From: an uncultured Lachnospiraceae bacterium
GTDB lineage: Bacteria; Bacillota; Clostridia; Lachnospirales; Lachnospiraceae
Direction of reading: 5' to 3'
Assembly (NCBI GenBank): GCA_947367855.1
Contig: CANBFE010000032.1
Span: 1 to 37,779 of the forward strand
DNA length: 37,779 nt
A program made the translations under genes and the position numbers. Shown one piece after another: positions 1 through 7,559 of this stretch. A model generated the notes under the pieces. The model ran no database searches, had not been told where the DNA came from, and saw only the letters and a list, made by a program, of their open reading frames with translations. How positions within the stretch are numbered: position 1 is the stretch's first letter; every line of letters starts with the position of its first letter.

Positions 1-102
1 CCTGATAATACATGGCAGAAACAGCAATTCTGCCAAAAAAAGTAAAAACGTAATTTTCACTTGCAATATGATAATAAAAGGTATAGAATAAGTGAAGTAT
101 TA

Positions 103-142
103 AAAAAAGTTCGCCTTACATGCACATAAGGCGAACTTTTTT
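103..142. terminator. bidirectional rho-independent terminator
   Basis: A perfect 16-bp inverted repeat (103-118 and 127-142) encloses an 8-nt loop. The stem core is GTTCGCCTTA, and A-runs and T-runs lie at the outer ends, so a T tail follows the hairpin on both strands. It lies about 90 bp beyond the stop of the minus-strand DUF4097 gene and probably ends that operon. It may also end a plus-strand gene left of the window. I see nothing else in 1-231. Confidence 0.85.
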
Positions 143-231
143 ATTCAAAATTGCAAGGAATGCAGACTATCAGACGCCTTCCTTAATATTCGGAGGAAGC
201 ACCATTCCGGAAAATCCTGCCCCCCGTTTCT

Positions 232-1206
232 CTACTCCACAAAAACCACAGAGACATAGCCCATGGAACATTCTACTGATATTGTTTTGTCCACATGGTT
301 ATTGATGCTCCTTTCCTGCCCAAGTCCAATATAGCTCTCACCCTGAATATCAATATTTCCCATGGAACCCTCCACTTCGTAATTGTAGTCGCTCTCTCTT
401 CCGTTCAGTTCCATGGTCACGCTGCCCATGGAACACTCCACATCTGCGTCTCCATTCAGAATACCTTCCGCATAAAGTTCTCCCATGCCCACTTCCACAT
501 CCAGGTATGCTGCATTCATATTACACAGACTAACCGAACCGGCCCCGACAGTTATTTCCACATTCTGTATTTGGGGACTGTCCAGTTCGATCTGTCCTGC
601 CCCTGCTTCCAGGGAAACATCTTCTGCAGCCAACCGGTCAAGCTGCATATATCCCGCGCCAATTTCGGCCTCCACCTCCAGAAAATGATAATCAGCCGGC
701 AGATACAGCGTAATTGTGCAATTGTCCTTCTCCGCCCAGCTCAATGTGGACCTGGAGGACTTGATATACAGTGTGTCGTCTTCTACAAATCCCTGAAACA
801 CGTATCCGTTCGATACTTCCAGATAGATGGAGTCATCCTGGGAAAGCTCCGTTATAAGCCGGCATCCTCCCGCCTCAATATCAAGATTTCGAATACCACT
901 GCCCGGACAGTACTTATCCACATCTCCCTTCAAAATCTCATGTTCCTGATCAAACATGCTTTCGTCGTAATAATCTTCCCCCATGTCATGCTCCCATTGC
1001 CCTGTATCTATCAGATCATTGTCGAATTCTATGCCCCATCCCCACCAGTTCCTGTGGAAAATGTGGGCTTTTCCTCCCGTCACTGAATCAACAATCTGAA
1101 AAATGGTGCTCCTGCCCGCCCTGGTTCCACCGACCAGGCCAAGCACAAAGCCAACTATGGCGAATACAAACGCTGTGACCGCACAGCCCTTCATAAATTT
1201 TTTCAT
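232..1206 (-). CDS. DUF4097-like membrane-anchored beta-repeat protein
   Basis: Protein of 324 aa, last gene of the PadR/DUF1700/DUF4097 operon. I chose the ATG at 1206 because AAAGGAGAT lies at the right distance and the reading frame upstream overlaps the preceding gene. One N-terminal membrane helix (about residues 7-30) is followed by a linker and then a beta-rich domain. The second half contains about seven short repeats centred on GAG, GMG or SMG (for example IGAGYMQLD, AGAGQIELD, CSMGSVTME), as in the adhesin-like beta-solenoid DUF4097/DUF2807 families. These proteins commonly sit beside PadR and DUF1700 genes in Firmicutes and are linked to envelope or antimicrobial stress, but the biochemical role is unknown. 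The start is 16 bp from the DUF1700 stop, so co-transcription is very likely. Confidence 0.85.
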   Translation of the reverse strand: MKKFMKGCAVTAFVFAIVGFVLGLVGGTRAGRSTIFQIVDSVTGGKAHIFHRNWWGWGIEFDNDLIDTGQWEHDMGEDYYDESMFDQEHEILKGDVDKYCPGSGIRNLDIEAGGCRLITELSQDDSIYLEVSNGYVFQGFVEDDTLYIKSSRSTLSWAEKDNCTITLYLPADYHFLEVEAEIGAGYMQLDRLAAEDVSLEAGAGQIELDSPQIQNVEITVGAGSVSLCNMNAAYLDVEVGMGELYAEGILNGDADVECSMGSVTMELNGRESDYNYEVEGSMGNIDIQGESYIGLGQERSINNHVDKTISVECSMGYVSVVFVE

Positions 1207-1222
1207 TAAGCCCAATCTCCTT

Positions 1223-2086
1223 TCATGCCCTGGCCTGTTTTTTTCTGAACCCTCGAAAAACAAATGTAATTCCTCTGAATACAGCCGGTGTGATGATTCC
1301 CGCCATGGCCACCGTCAGCATCAGGAACAGAATTCCCACACAGCCGCAGATCAGACCGCCTCCTATCAGAGCTATGCCCACCCAGGGATCGGCAAACATG
1401 CACATCACACCCACCACCACCAGTACCAACAGTACAAGAAGCAGGCACACTGCTGTAATGCCGGAAGCAAAAATCAGGCCAAACCATCCCGCAATCAGTC
1501 CCAAAAGGAGACCCACAGCCCCCATCCACAGCGGTGAGGCAAAAAGCAGCACCGTTACCAGCATTGCCACGGCCCATGCGGGCATGCGCTCCTTTTCAGC
1601 CGGTTTTTCATCTTCATAATGGAAATCGCCGGATTTTCCGTAATCCCAGGAAGAAGTACCGCCGCTGTCTGCAGCGCCCGGTCCGCCTGTACCCTGATCT
1701 TCAAAAGGATTCCAGGTCTGGCCGGAGGTATTTCCATAACCTTCCGCATTCCGGCTGCCCTGTTCATATGCGGCTGATGTATCACCGGTGTTCTGGCCGG
1801 GGGTTTTGCAGTCCTCCTGCGCGCTTTTTCCGTATTCCACCATTACCCTGTCGGAAGCCTTCACTTTCCGTCCCGCATTGTCCCCCAGGCTGCTGCCCAA
1901 CAGATCCCGTTTGATATTCTCCGCCACTCTGGCCGGGTTTCCCAGGGCTTCAATGACTTCCTGCTCATTTTCCCTGCCTGCATCATCAAAATAATCATTA
2001 TAATACTGTATCGCTTCTTCCCGTTCCGTGGGAGCGATATTCTGAAGCAGGCTCTCAAGCTGATTCATAAAATCTACTCTGTTCAT
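1223..2086 (-). CDS. DUF1700 family membrane protein
   Basis: Protein of 287 aa. The N-terminal 60 residues (starting MNRVDFMNQLESLL, with EREEAIQYYNDYFDDAG and EVIEALGNP) match the helical DUF1700 domain. A Gly/Ser/Thr-rich, probably disordered linker follows (about 75-160). The C-terminal 110 residues are very hydrophobic and hold about four membrane helices. The start codon overlaps the stop of the PadR gene in an ATGA arrangement, so the two are translationally coupled. In Firmicutes, PadR regulators with DUF1700 partners act as small sensory units in which the membrane protein may pair with, or be controlled by, the PadR repressor. That role here is inferred from context. Confidence 0.88.
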   Translation of the reverse strand: MNRVDFMNQLESLLQNIAPTEREEAIQYYNDYFDDAGRENEQEVIEALGNPARVAENIKRDLLGSSLGDNAGRKVKASDRVMVEYGKSAQEDCKTPGQNTGDTSAAYEQGSRNAEGYGNTSGQTWNPFEDQGTGGPGAADSGGTSSWDYGKSGDFHYEDEKPAEKERMPAWAVAMLVTVLLFASPLWMGAVGLLLGLIAGWFGLIFASGITAVCLLLVLLVLVVVGVMCMFADPWVGIALIGGGLICGCVGILFLMLTVAMAGIITPAVFRGITFVFRGFRKKQARA

Positions 2087-2406
2087 ACCCCTATCCTTCC
2101 CTCAAATAATCCTGTAATTTTATCTGCATACCGCCGCCACTCACTCTCATATAAATTAAGCTGCGCCCAGCCTCTGCTCGTTACCTTGTAGTACCGTCTG
2201 TTTCTGCCCGCGCATTCCATATCGTAGACTTCCAGGCAGTCATCCTTCTGAAGTCTCCGCAGCACCGGATATAGTGTTGACTCCGACAACTCTATTACCT
2301 GTCGCACTTTCTGGGTAATCTTATACCCATATGTTCCATCCGGCTCCTTGGATACCACGGCCAGCACAATGGCATCCAAAAGTGCCGCACCCGTATTAAA
2401 AACCAT
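2083..2406 (-). CDS. PadR family transcriptional regulator
   Basis: Protein of 107 aa from the ATG at 2406, which has AAGGAG 8 nt upstream. A GTG three codons earlier (2415) overlaps that Shine-Dalgarno sequence and is less likely. The winged-helix domain shows the PadR signature: TYGYKITQKV (helix 2), ESTLYPVLRRLQKDDCLE (recognition helix and wing), then GRNRRYYKVTSRG. A short C-terminal helix would make the dimer. It probably represses its own operon, because the promoter upstream is covered by two inverted copies of a 21-bp near-palindrome. PadR repressors of this short class usually respond to small hydrophobic or antimicrobial compounds, but the ligand is unknown here. Confidence 0.93.
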   Translation of the reverse strand: MVFNTGAALLDAIVLAVVSKEPDGTYGYKITQKVRQVIELSESTLYPVLRRLQKDDCLEVYDMECAGRNRRYYKVTSRGWAQLNLYESEWRRYADKITGLFEGRIGV

Positions 2407-2486
2407 CCAATCCACTCCTTATCCTGGGGGCGCTACAACAACCTCCCTTTCTTTACCTGATTTTCCTTTATCATTGTTACTGCATC

Positions 2487-2550
2487 ATATTATATGGCGT
2501 ATAATATTGCCTGACAGCTATACTATACGCCATATAATATCATATGTCAA
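2487..2550 (-). promoter_or_regulatory. promoter with duplicated PadR-type operator
   Basis: On the minus strand, TTGACA (2550-2545), a 17-nt spacer and TATAGT (2527-2522) form a near-consensus sigma-A promoter for the PadR operon. Two copies of a 21-bp element lie in inverted orientation at 2520-2540 and 2487-2507, differing at one base. Their inner 17 bp are identical (2487-2503 against 2524-2540). The left copy is itself a dyad with arms ATATTATA and TATAATAT. One copy covers the spacer and -10 box and the other sits just downstream of the start site, which is ideal for autorepression by the adjacent PadR protein. Confidence 0.8.
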
Positions 2551-2589
2551 CACCCTTTTGAAATTAATTAGAAATCTTAAGCAAAAGTT

Positions 2590-2625
2590 CAGGGGCCGTG
2601 GTGTTGAATCCTGCCACGGCCCCTG
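2590..2625 (-). terminator. strong hairpin, probable terminator of the GH13 gene
   Basis: A perfect 12-bp GC-rich inverted repeat (CAGGGGCCGTGG at 2590-2601, complement at 2614-2625) has a 12-nt loop. It lies 75 bp after the stop of the minus-strand glycosidase. The T stretch after it is short on the minus strand (AACTTTTGC) and better on the plus strand (GTTTTTA), so it may be only a moderate terminator. Confidence 0.6.
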
Positions 2626-2700
2626 TCCTGTTTTTATCCGTCATCAGCTCTTACAACCGGGCACTGCGCCCTGAAGATATCCTCTTCTGCATATACCGCA

Positions 2701-4014
2701 CTATCTCTCCATCTTCCAGAAGCTGGCGCTGCAGGCCGGAAGTCTGCTGCCACCGCCGAAATCATGTTTTTCACCGGTGATCAGGTCCACCGCAGTTCCG
2801 CATCCCGCGTCAAAATGGGCAGTATACTCCGCCTCATCCGCATTGATGGCCACCAATACCCTCTCATTCTCCGATTTTCTCTCAAAAATGCACTGTCTGT
2901 TGGTGAGCACAATGGAGCGGAAGCTTCCATAATTTAATGCCTCCGACTGCTTCTTTGCAGCCGCAAGCGCCTTGATCCAGTCTGTCAGTTCATTCCACAG
3001 GGGTTCCTCAAAGCTGGGACGCAGCGCCGGGTCTCCCTGGGACTTGGATGCCTTCTCCCCCCATTCGCTTCCATAATAGACGCAGGGAATCCCCGGCATT
3101 CCAAATGCAAGGGCATAGATCAGGGGCAGGTGCTTTTCATTTGTCAGAATGCTGGCCACCCTGGTCACATCATGGTTATCCACAAAGGACAGCAGGTGCT
3201 TTCCCCTGTAAAGGGTCCAGTTCTCCGGTCCGAACTGGCGCAGCAGGGAATGCACGATCTCAAAAAGGTTCATGCTGTTAAAGCTGCTGTACAGTCCCTT
3301 ATAGCATTCATAGTTGGTGGCGGAATGAAGCATGGCGTCATTCATCAGGCGGTTATAATCCCCGTGCAGCATTTCACCCAACAGGAAAAAGTCTTCCTTT
3401 AGACTGCCTGTAAAGCTGCGGAGTCTGCGCAGGAAGCCCTCATCCAGGCAGTAAGCCACATCCAGGCGCAGGCCGTCGATGCCAAACTCCTCCACCCAGA
3501 GTTTCACACTGTCCAGAATATAGTTTACCACATTCTCATTGTGCAGGTTCAGCTTTACAAGGTCATAGTGCCCCTCCCAGCCTTCATACCAAAGGCCATC
3601 ATTATAGTTGGAATTTCCCTCAAAGGAAATCCTGCCAAACCAGTCCACATAGGGAGAGTTCTGTCTGTTGCGGACCACGTCCTGGAAAGGTCCGAATCCA
3701 CGGCCCACATGGTTGAACACTCCGTCCAAAACCACCCGGATCCCGTTTTCATGCAGGGCATCGCAGACTTTCTTGAAATCCTCATTGGTCCCCAGACGCA
3801 CATCCACCTTACGGTAGTCCCTGGTATTGTAGCCATGGGTGTCCGACTCAAAAAGCGGTGAAAAATACACTGCGTCAATCCCCAGCTCCTTCATATGCGG
3901 TATCCAGTCCAACACCTTCAGGATGCGGTGCTCCAATACCCCGTCGTTTTCAAAGGGAGCTCCGCAGAACCCCAGCGGATAGATCTGGTAAAACACACTT
4001 TCATACGCCCACAT
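2701..4014 (-). CDS. intracellular alpha-amylase family (GH13) glycosidase
   Basis: Protein of 437 aa, starting at the ATG at 4014 (MWAYESVFYQIYPLG) behind AGGAGG. The 53 extra codons upstream in frame do not look like protein. It is a GH13 (beta/alpha)8 barrel with the conserved regions in order: DGVFNH (about 97-102), GLRLDVAY with nucleophile Asp185, LLGEM with acid/base Glu214, and FVDNHD with transition-state Asp282. There is no signal peptide, so it acts in the cytoplasm, most likely on maltodextrins, cyclodextrins or branched oligosaccharides imported by the cell. The short C-terminal beta domain is typical of maltodextrin glucosidase or neopullulanase-like enzymes. The exact substrate cannot be fixed from sequence. 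It stands alone, followed by a hairpin at 2590-2625. Confidence 0.9.
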   Translation of the reverse strand: MWAYESVFYQIYPLGFCGAPFENDGVLEHRILKVLDWIPHMKELGIDAVYFSPLFESDTHGYNTRDYRKVDVRLGTNEDFKKVCDALHENGIRVVLDGVFNHVGRGFGPFQDVVRNRQNSPYVDWFGRISFEGNSNYNDGLWYEGWEGHYDLVKLNLHNENVVNYILDSVKLWVEEFGIDGLRLDVAYCLDEGFLRRLRSFTGSLKEDFFLLGEMLHGDYNRLMNDAMLHSATNYECYKGLYSSFNSMNLFEIVHSLLRQFGPENWTLYRGKHLLSFVDNHDVTRVASILTNEKHLPLIYALAFGMPGIPCVYYGSEWGEKASKSQGDPALRPSFEEPLWNELTDWIKALAAAKKQSEALNYGSFRSIVLTNRQCIFERKSENERVLVAINADEAEYTAHFDAGCGTAVDLITGEKHDFGGGSRLPACSASFWKMER

Positions 4015-4093
4015 AATTTTGCCTCCTAATTTTTTATTCCGACACTGTCCATTGACCAGATCAGTATCGTTTTTGCAGATTTTTAGGGCTTTT

Positions 4094-4172
4094 TGTGGAT
4101 AACTTGATTGCCATGTCATTTTTGGGGATAAATTTCCCCAGGAAATCCACAAAATCCACAGAGTTATCCACA
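4094..4172. promoter_or_regulatory. intergenic cluster of DnaA boxes
   Basis: The 246-bp gap between the helicase and glycosidase genes holds two perfect consensus DnaA boxes, TGTGGATAA (4094-4102, minus orientation) and TTATCCACA (4164-4172). Two tandem one-base or two-base variants AAATCCACA lie at 4143-4151 and 4152-4160. A dyad TGGGGA...TCCCCA lies between them (about 4123-4140). The gap is AT-rich. No replication gene is adjacent, so this is more likely a DnaA-binding titration or regulatory site than oriC. It should also contain the glycosidase promoter, for which I see no convincing -35/-10 pair. Confidence 0.6.
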
Positions 4173-4260
4173 TCTACACATCTGTCATTTTATCATATAT
4201 CGAGTGTCATTTCCATATTTTCCAAAATAATTTCATGGATTTTTGTCAATTCATGCCCCC

Positions 4261-7080
4261 TTAAAGCCACTCATCCCAGAAACGTTCCACCCTCTTTGCC
4301 ACTCTGTTGACTGATACAGTCTCAAAGTTTTCCCACTCCCTTGGGAAAAGCCTCCTGTAGGAGAACTGCAGGAACCGTTCATCCAACAATGCAATTATAC
4401 CCACATCCTCCACGGTGCGGATTACTCTGCCTGCAGCCTGCAGCACCTTGTTCATACCCGGATACCGAAAGGCATAGGCAAATCCGTCCTCGCCGTTTTC
4501 ATCAAAATATGCCTTCAGAATCCCTCTTTCGTCACTGACCTGGGGCAGTCCCGTCCCCACAATGATCACGCCGATCAGGCTGTCCCCCTTCAGATCAATT
4601 CCCTCGCTGAAGATTCCACCCAAGACGCAGAACCCCACCAGCATCCTGTCCCTTTCCTGGTCTCCCTGTTCCCGGATACTTCCTTTCCCCGGAAAATCCA
4701 TATCCTCCGTCCCTGCCGGATTCCCCTTCTGTCCCGTGATATCCGGCTTCTCCGCATCCATAGGATTCTCCCGCTGTCCCGGGGGCTGCCCTGTACTTTC
4801 CTCTGCGCCCGTCCTCCGGAAATACTGCAGGAAGGCTTCTCTGTCCGCTTCGCTCATGGACTCCCCCTGTATAATACATTGTCGCTCCGCCCCGGCAAAG
4901 TTATCCACATACTTCTCATAGACCCTGTTCATAAATGCATGGGAGGGACAGAATACCATATAATTGCCATGCCGGTTTTTCACAATCTCTTCAATATACC
5001 AGGCGATCCTGTCGTATTCCTCCTCGGAGCGCCTGGTATACTTGCTGGTCACATCCTCCGCAATCAGAAGGGCGCGCCTTGCCGGATCGAAAACCGAATG
5101 GGCATATACCTCAAAATCCTCCGGATCTCCACCCAGAAGCTTCTTATAATATTGTATGGGCAAAAAAGTGGCCGAGAACAGAATGGCGCTCCTTCCCCTG
5201 AGCATACAGTTCTTCAGGTTTTCCCGGGGATTCACACAGAACAGCTTCACCCTGAAGCTGCCGTCCTCCCCTGTCTGGGTATATTTTACATAATTCTCAT
5301 CCAACAGATCATAAATTAACAGGAAGTGCCTGACCTCAAAGTAAAAATCCAACAGCATTTCCCCCTGGGGAACCGGGCTGTCCTCCTGCTCTGCAAAATA
5401 GTCCTCCAGAATCCCGTGAAGCCGGAGAAGCATCTGCAGGAATGACTCAATGCTCTCCACCACAAGGCAGCGCTCGCATTCCCTCTTCATTGCAAGCAGT
5501 TCCCTGTTGCACTTGTTCAGCTGGGAAATCAGTTTTTCTGCGTATCCCCGCCTTACCAGGACACTTTTTCTTCCATGGCCGGAATACAGTTTCAGGCTCT
5601 CACCATTTTCTGACTCCAATGTCATATCGCATGTCATATTTTGTGTCATATCCAGTGACATTTGCTCAGAAATTACAGTATTTATCGGTGTTTCTATCAT
5701 TTTTGACACATGTGTCTTTTTCTGTTTCTTTCCTTTTTCTGACGCTAATGTCTTTTTTAATTCCCGTCTAAGTTCCGTGAACTGTTCCTTTCTCAGTTCT
5801 GCGCTGTACATCTCCCGGCCCCGGTCCAGCAGATTATGGGCCTCATCAATAAGAAAAATGTAATTTCCCTGGATCCCCTCTGCAAAGAAGCGCTTCAGAT
5901 ACACATGGGGATCAAAGATATAATTATAATCACAGATAATCGCATCCGCGAACAGACTGGCATCCAGACACATTTCAAACGGACATACCCGGTACCTCCC
6001 GGCGTACTCCTCTATTTTTCCCCTGTTGAAGCTTTCCTCTGAAGTAAGAAGGTCAAACACTGCCTCATTGACCCGGTCATAATGTCCCTTGGCATAGGGA
6101 CAGTATTCGGGATTACATTCCGTCTCTGCCATGAAGCAGATCTTTTCTTTGGCGGTAAGGATAATGCTCTTCATCCGCAGGCCCTTTTCCCGCAAAAGCT
6201 GCAGCGTCTCCTCAGCCACTGTCCTGGTAATTGTCTTTGCAGTCAGGTAAAACAGCTTCTCCCCCATCCCCTTTCCCATAGCCTGTACCGAGGGATATAT
6301 GGTGGAAATGGTCTTTCCCACTCCTGTGGGAGCCTCCAGAAACAGTTTTTTCCCATGGTATATGGTCCGGTACACATTGGCGGCAAGTTCCTTCTGCCCC
6401 GCCCTGTACGGATAGGGAAATGCCAGTCCCTCTATGGAATTCTGCCTGATACCGCGCCATTTACAGGAATAATCTGCCCATTTCTGATAAGCCGCAATCA
6501 CGCCTGCAAACCAGGTCTCCAGTTCCCCAAAGTCATACTCCCTGTGAAAATATTTCAGTTCCTCAGTGGGAATATTACAGTAAGTGATCTGCACCCGCAC
6601 ATCCCCAAGTCCCTGGCCCAGGCCATACATATAGGCATAGCATTTCGCCTGGGCCAGGTGCAGCGGTTCCGGTCCGCCTATTCTGGCCAGTTCCCGGTAA
6701 GTTCCCTTGATCTCGTCTATCGTCACCTTCCCCTCATGATGAATAATACCGTCAGCCCGCCCCTCCACCATCAGAGTGTAACCATCTGCCGCCAGGGTAT
6801 ACTTCAGGGGAACCTCCGCCCGATATTCCGCCCCCATTCTTTTCTGTATCATCCGGTGAATCCGGCTGCCCTCCTGCATTGCGCCTTCCGGTGTTCCCCT
6901 GTGCCGGTTGTCAATGTCTCCATGACGCAGAATAAACTCAACCAGATTCCGCACGGAGATCCGGATTTCTTCTGCGGGCCGTTTTTCCATGCTGTCCTCT
7001 CCGCTCACCCTGCAGGACTCTTCCATACTTTCAGATTCCGCCATCCCTCTCATTCCTTCCCTGTCCCACTGTTCTTCCAT
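4261..7080 (-). CDS. RecB/Cas4-like nuclease fused to XPD/DinG-type Fe-S helicase
   Basis: Large protein of about 939 aa. Residue numbers count from a GTG at 7086; I prefer the ATG two codons later, although both starts have only a weak AGGGG upstream. Residues 40-210 form a PD-(D/E)XK nuclease with GRADG (Asp112), IDEIKG (Glu125, Lys127) and a QxxxY motif (146-150), as in RecB and Cas4. A superfamily 2 helicase of the Rad3/XPD/DinG type follows: Walker A APTGVGKT (252-259), cysteines 317, 324, 329, 368 and 373 that probably bind a 4Fe-4S cluster, DEAH (414-417), and C-terminal motifs around GIFSEGIDLKGD and QAAGRVIRT. It should unwind and cut DNA in repair or recombination. Two poorly conserved, probably disordered inserts occur (near 4640-4840 and 5600-5760). 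No cas genes are nearby. Confidence 0.88.
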   Translation of the reverse strand: MEEQWDREGMRGMAESESMEESCRVSGEDSMEKRPAEEIRISVRNLVEFILRHGDIDNRHRGTPEGAMQEGSRIHRMIQKRMGAEYRAEVPLKYTLAADGYTLMVEGRADGIIHHEGKVTIDEIKGTYRELARIGGPEPLHLAQAKCYAYMYGLGQGLGDVRVQITYCNIPTEELKYFHREYDFGELETWFAGVIAAYQKWADYSCKWRGIRQNSIEGLAFPYPYRAGQKELAANVYRTIYHGKKLFLEAPTGVGKTISTIYPSVQAMGKGMGEKLFYLTAKTITRTVAEETLQLLREKGLRMKSIILTAKEKICFMAETECNPEYCPYAKGHYDRVNEAVFDLLTSEESFNRGKIEEYAGRYRVCPFEMCLDASLFADAIICDYNYIFDPHVYLKRFFAEGIQGNYIFLIDEAHNLLDRGREMYSAELRKEQFTELRRELKKTLASEKGKKQKKTHVSKMIETPINTVISEQMSLDMTQNMTCDMTLESENGESLKLYSGHGRKSVLVRRGYAEKLISQLNKCNRELLAMKRECERCLVVESIESFLQMLLRLHGILEDYFAEQEDSPVPQGEMLLDFYFEVRHFLLIYDLLDENYVKYTQTGEDGSFRVKLFCVNPRENLKNCMLRGRSAILFSATFLPIQYYKKLLGGDPEDFEVYAHSVFDPARRALLIAEDVTSKYTRRSEEEYDRIAWYIEEIVKNRHGNYMVFCPSHAFMNRVYEKYVDNFAGAERQCIIQGESMSEADREAFLQYFRRTGAEESTGQPPGQRENPMDAEKPDITGQKGNPAGTEDMDFPGKGSIREQGDQERDRMLVGFCVLGGIFSEGIDLKGDSLIGVIIVGTGLPQVSDERGILKAYFDENGEDGFAYAFRYPGMNKVLQAAGRVIRTVEDVGIIALLDERFLQFSYRRLFPREWENFETVSVNRVAKRVERFWDEWL

Positions 7081-7145
7081 CTTCACGGTTCCCCTGTCCC
7101 AGGTCCCTTCCTACGCTGTTTTTACCTGTCCCCGGAAAACACAGA

Positions 7146-7187
7146 ACTCCCCATGCAGATAGAATAATTCTATCCCACACAGGGAGT
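7146..7187 (-). terminator. nested stem-loop after the HPr-like gene
   Basis: An outer pair ACTCCC (7146-7151) and GGGAGT (7182-7187) encloses a perfect inner dyad GATAGAAT...ATTCTATC (7158-7174). It lies 37-78 bp after the stop of the minus-strand HPr-like gene. There is no T-run, so it may be an mRNA 3' structure or weak terminator rather than a classical one. Confidence 0.4.
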
Positions 7188-7223
7188 CCGGTTTCATCCT
7201 GTCATATGCCGTCTTTCCGTCGC

Positions 7224-7448
7224 TCAGCTTGCCACTGCAAGCGTCTGCAGCAGGTTTTCAAAGTCACTGTTGTGTCCATCATAGGATACTTTCAGCGCCC
7301 TGCGAAGATCAAGTCCATACACTCCTAAAAAGGACTTTGCATCCACAATATATCTGTTATAGGAAATGTCGATGTCAAAGTCACATTTAGAAGCAACGTT
7401 AACAAAATGCTGCACTTCATCAGGGGTCAAATGAATCATTCTTACCAT
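7224..7448 (-). CDS. HPr-family protein lacking the catalytic His (Crh-like)
   Basis: Protein of 74 aa from the ATG at 7448, chosen because AAAGGAAGG lies 6 nt upstream. A longer reading frame to 7541 would start upstream of the transcript. The fold pattern is HPr: a first strand MVRMIHL, a helix FVNVASKCDFD, then a strand YIVDAKSFLGVYGLDL and a C-terminal helix ENLLQTLAV. The Ser46 region (DAKSFLGV, matching KSIMGV of Bacillus HPr) is kept. The His15 motif GLHARPA is replaced by a stretch with no histidine at that place (TPDEVQH). It therefore cannot carry phosphate for the PTS in the normal way and resembles Crh, a regulatory HPr paralogue. A partner such as CcpA is only inferred. It is monocistronic. 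Confidence 0.75.
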   Translation of the reverse strand: MVRMIHLTPDEVQHFVNVASKCDFDIDISYNRYIVDAKSFLGVYGLDLRRALKVSYDGHNSDFENLLQTLAVAS

Positions 7449-7520
7449 TTCCAGCCTTCCTTTCAAATAATCAGAATCGTACTCAGTCATTCCTGTTTTC
7501 CATTTGACGTTTACCATTCT

Positions 7521-7548
7521 ATTATAGACAAAAAAAGGCAAAAGTAAA
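7521..7548 (-). promoter_or_regulatory. promoter of the HPr-like gene
   Basis: On the minus strand, TTTACT (7548-7543), a 16-nt spacer and a perfect TATAAT (7526-7521) lie about 75-100 bp upstream of the HPr-like start. The -10 box lies just upstream of the region that the longer reading frame would use as its start, which supports the shorter protein. Confidence 0.55.
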
Positions 7549-7559
7549 GCATTTTCTTT

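Noticed and set aside
295..1086. Plus-strand 263-aa open frame opposite the DUF4097 gene
   Set aside because: Antisense of a repetitive beta-protein; no ribosome binding site.
4094..4172. Replication origin (oriC)
   Set aside because: DnaA boxes are present, but no dnaA, dnaN or other origin genes are near, and the box number in the gap is low for a clostridial oriC.
4261..7080. CRISPR-Cas locus suggested by the Cas4-like nuclease domain
   Set aside because: No repeat array or other cas gene is seen anywhere in the window, and the nuclease lacks the Cas4 cysteine cluster.
6082..7167. Plus-strand 361-aa open frame opposite the helicase
   Set aside because: The minus-strand helicase motifs are complete here, so the plus frame is a shadow.
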